Origin: an uncultured Lachnospiraceae bacterium
GTDB taxonomy: Bacteria; Bacillota; Clostridia; Lachnospirales; Lachnospiraceae
NCBI GenBank assembly: GCA_910577115.1
Contig: CAJTMC010000112.1
Coordinates: 1-5,311, forward strand
Direction: 5' to 3'
Length of the DNA: 5,311 nt
The translations under genes and the position numbers were made by a program. The notes beneath the pieces were generated by a model. That model had not been told where the DNA came from. It made no database searches and worked only from the letters and a program-made list of their open reading frames with translations. Numbering within the stretch: position 1 is the first letter of the stretch; the number at the start of each line of letters is the position of its first letter. Of this stretch, positions 5,265-5,311 are shown in pieces.

Positions 5265-5311
5265 CATTCTCTGAAAAAATAAGTTCTGATGACTCCTGCC
5301 GCACGATTGTA

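Noticed and set aside
4800..5267. Minus-strand open frame of 155 codons
   Set aside because: Antisense of the second lipoprotein domain; no ribosome binding site and no recognisable motif.

Overview
The window looks like low-to-moderate GC Firmicute DNA, most plausibly a gut clostridium (Lachnospiraceae or Oscillospiraceae type). The basis is strong GGAGG-type ribosome binding sites, Gram-positive lipoprotein signal peptides, TTG start usage and the gene families present. The genus is inference. By eye, about 1-2900 is AT-rich, while about 2930-5311 is clearly richer in G and C, so the window probably joins DNA of two histories.

Left block (1-986, minus strand): a probable inducible beta-lactam response operon, read right to left. 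It has a promoter whose -10 is overlapped by a TACA-N2-TGTA dyad of the BlaI/MecI operator type, then a small one-helix membrane protein gene with a one-base frameshift, then a lipoprotein with the STFK active-site motif of class D beta-lactamases, cut by the window edge. The layout resembles the blaX-bla pair described in Clostridioides difficile, but I could not check sequence identity.

Middle block (about 1020-2921): a patchwork. It holds a long imperfect inverted repeat, a short doubtful open frame, one intact GNAT acetyltransferase gene with its own extended -10 promoter, and then gene debris. The debris is the C-terminal part of a second GNAT protein (minus), butted against the C-terminal part of a tyrosine recombinase (plus), and a minus-strand C-terminal relic followed by a hairpin terminator. 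It reads as a site of repeated insertion and deletion left by a mobile element.

Right block (about 2922-5264, plus strand): a decayed two-component pair and a lipoprotein. The response regulator has lost most of its receiver domain but keeps its winged-helix DNA-binding domain. The overlapping histidine kinase keeps its start but has lost its sensor, membrane segments and His-containing domain, leaving the ATP-binding domain. A strong hairpin terminator follows, then an intact 447-residue lipoprotein built from two diverged copies of one domain. The lipoprotein may once have been controlled by the two-component system, but only adjacency supports this.

No RNA gene, CRISPR array or complete mobile element was found. 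I see no clearly new, intact system. The points most worth following are the frameshifted operon partner of the beta-lactamase, the parallel domain losses in the two-component pair, and the duplicated-domain lipoprotein.
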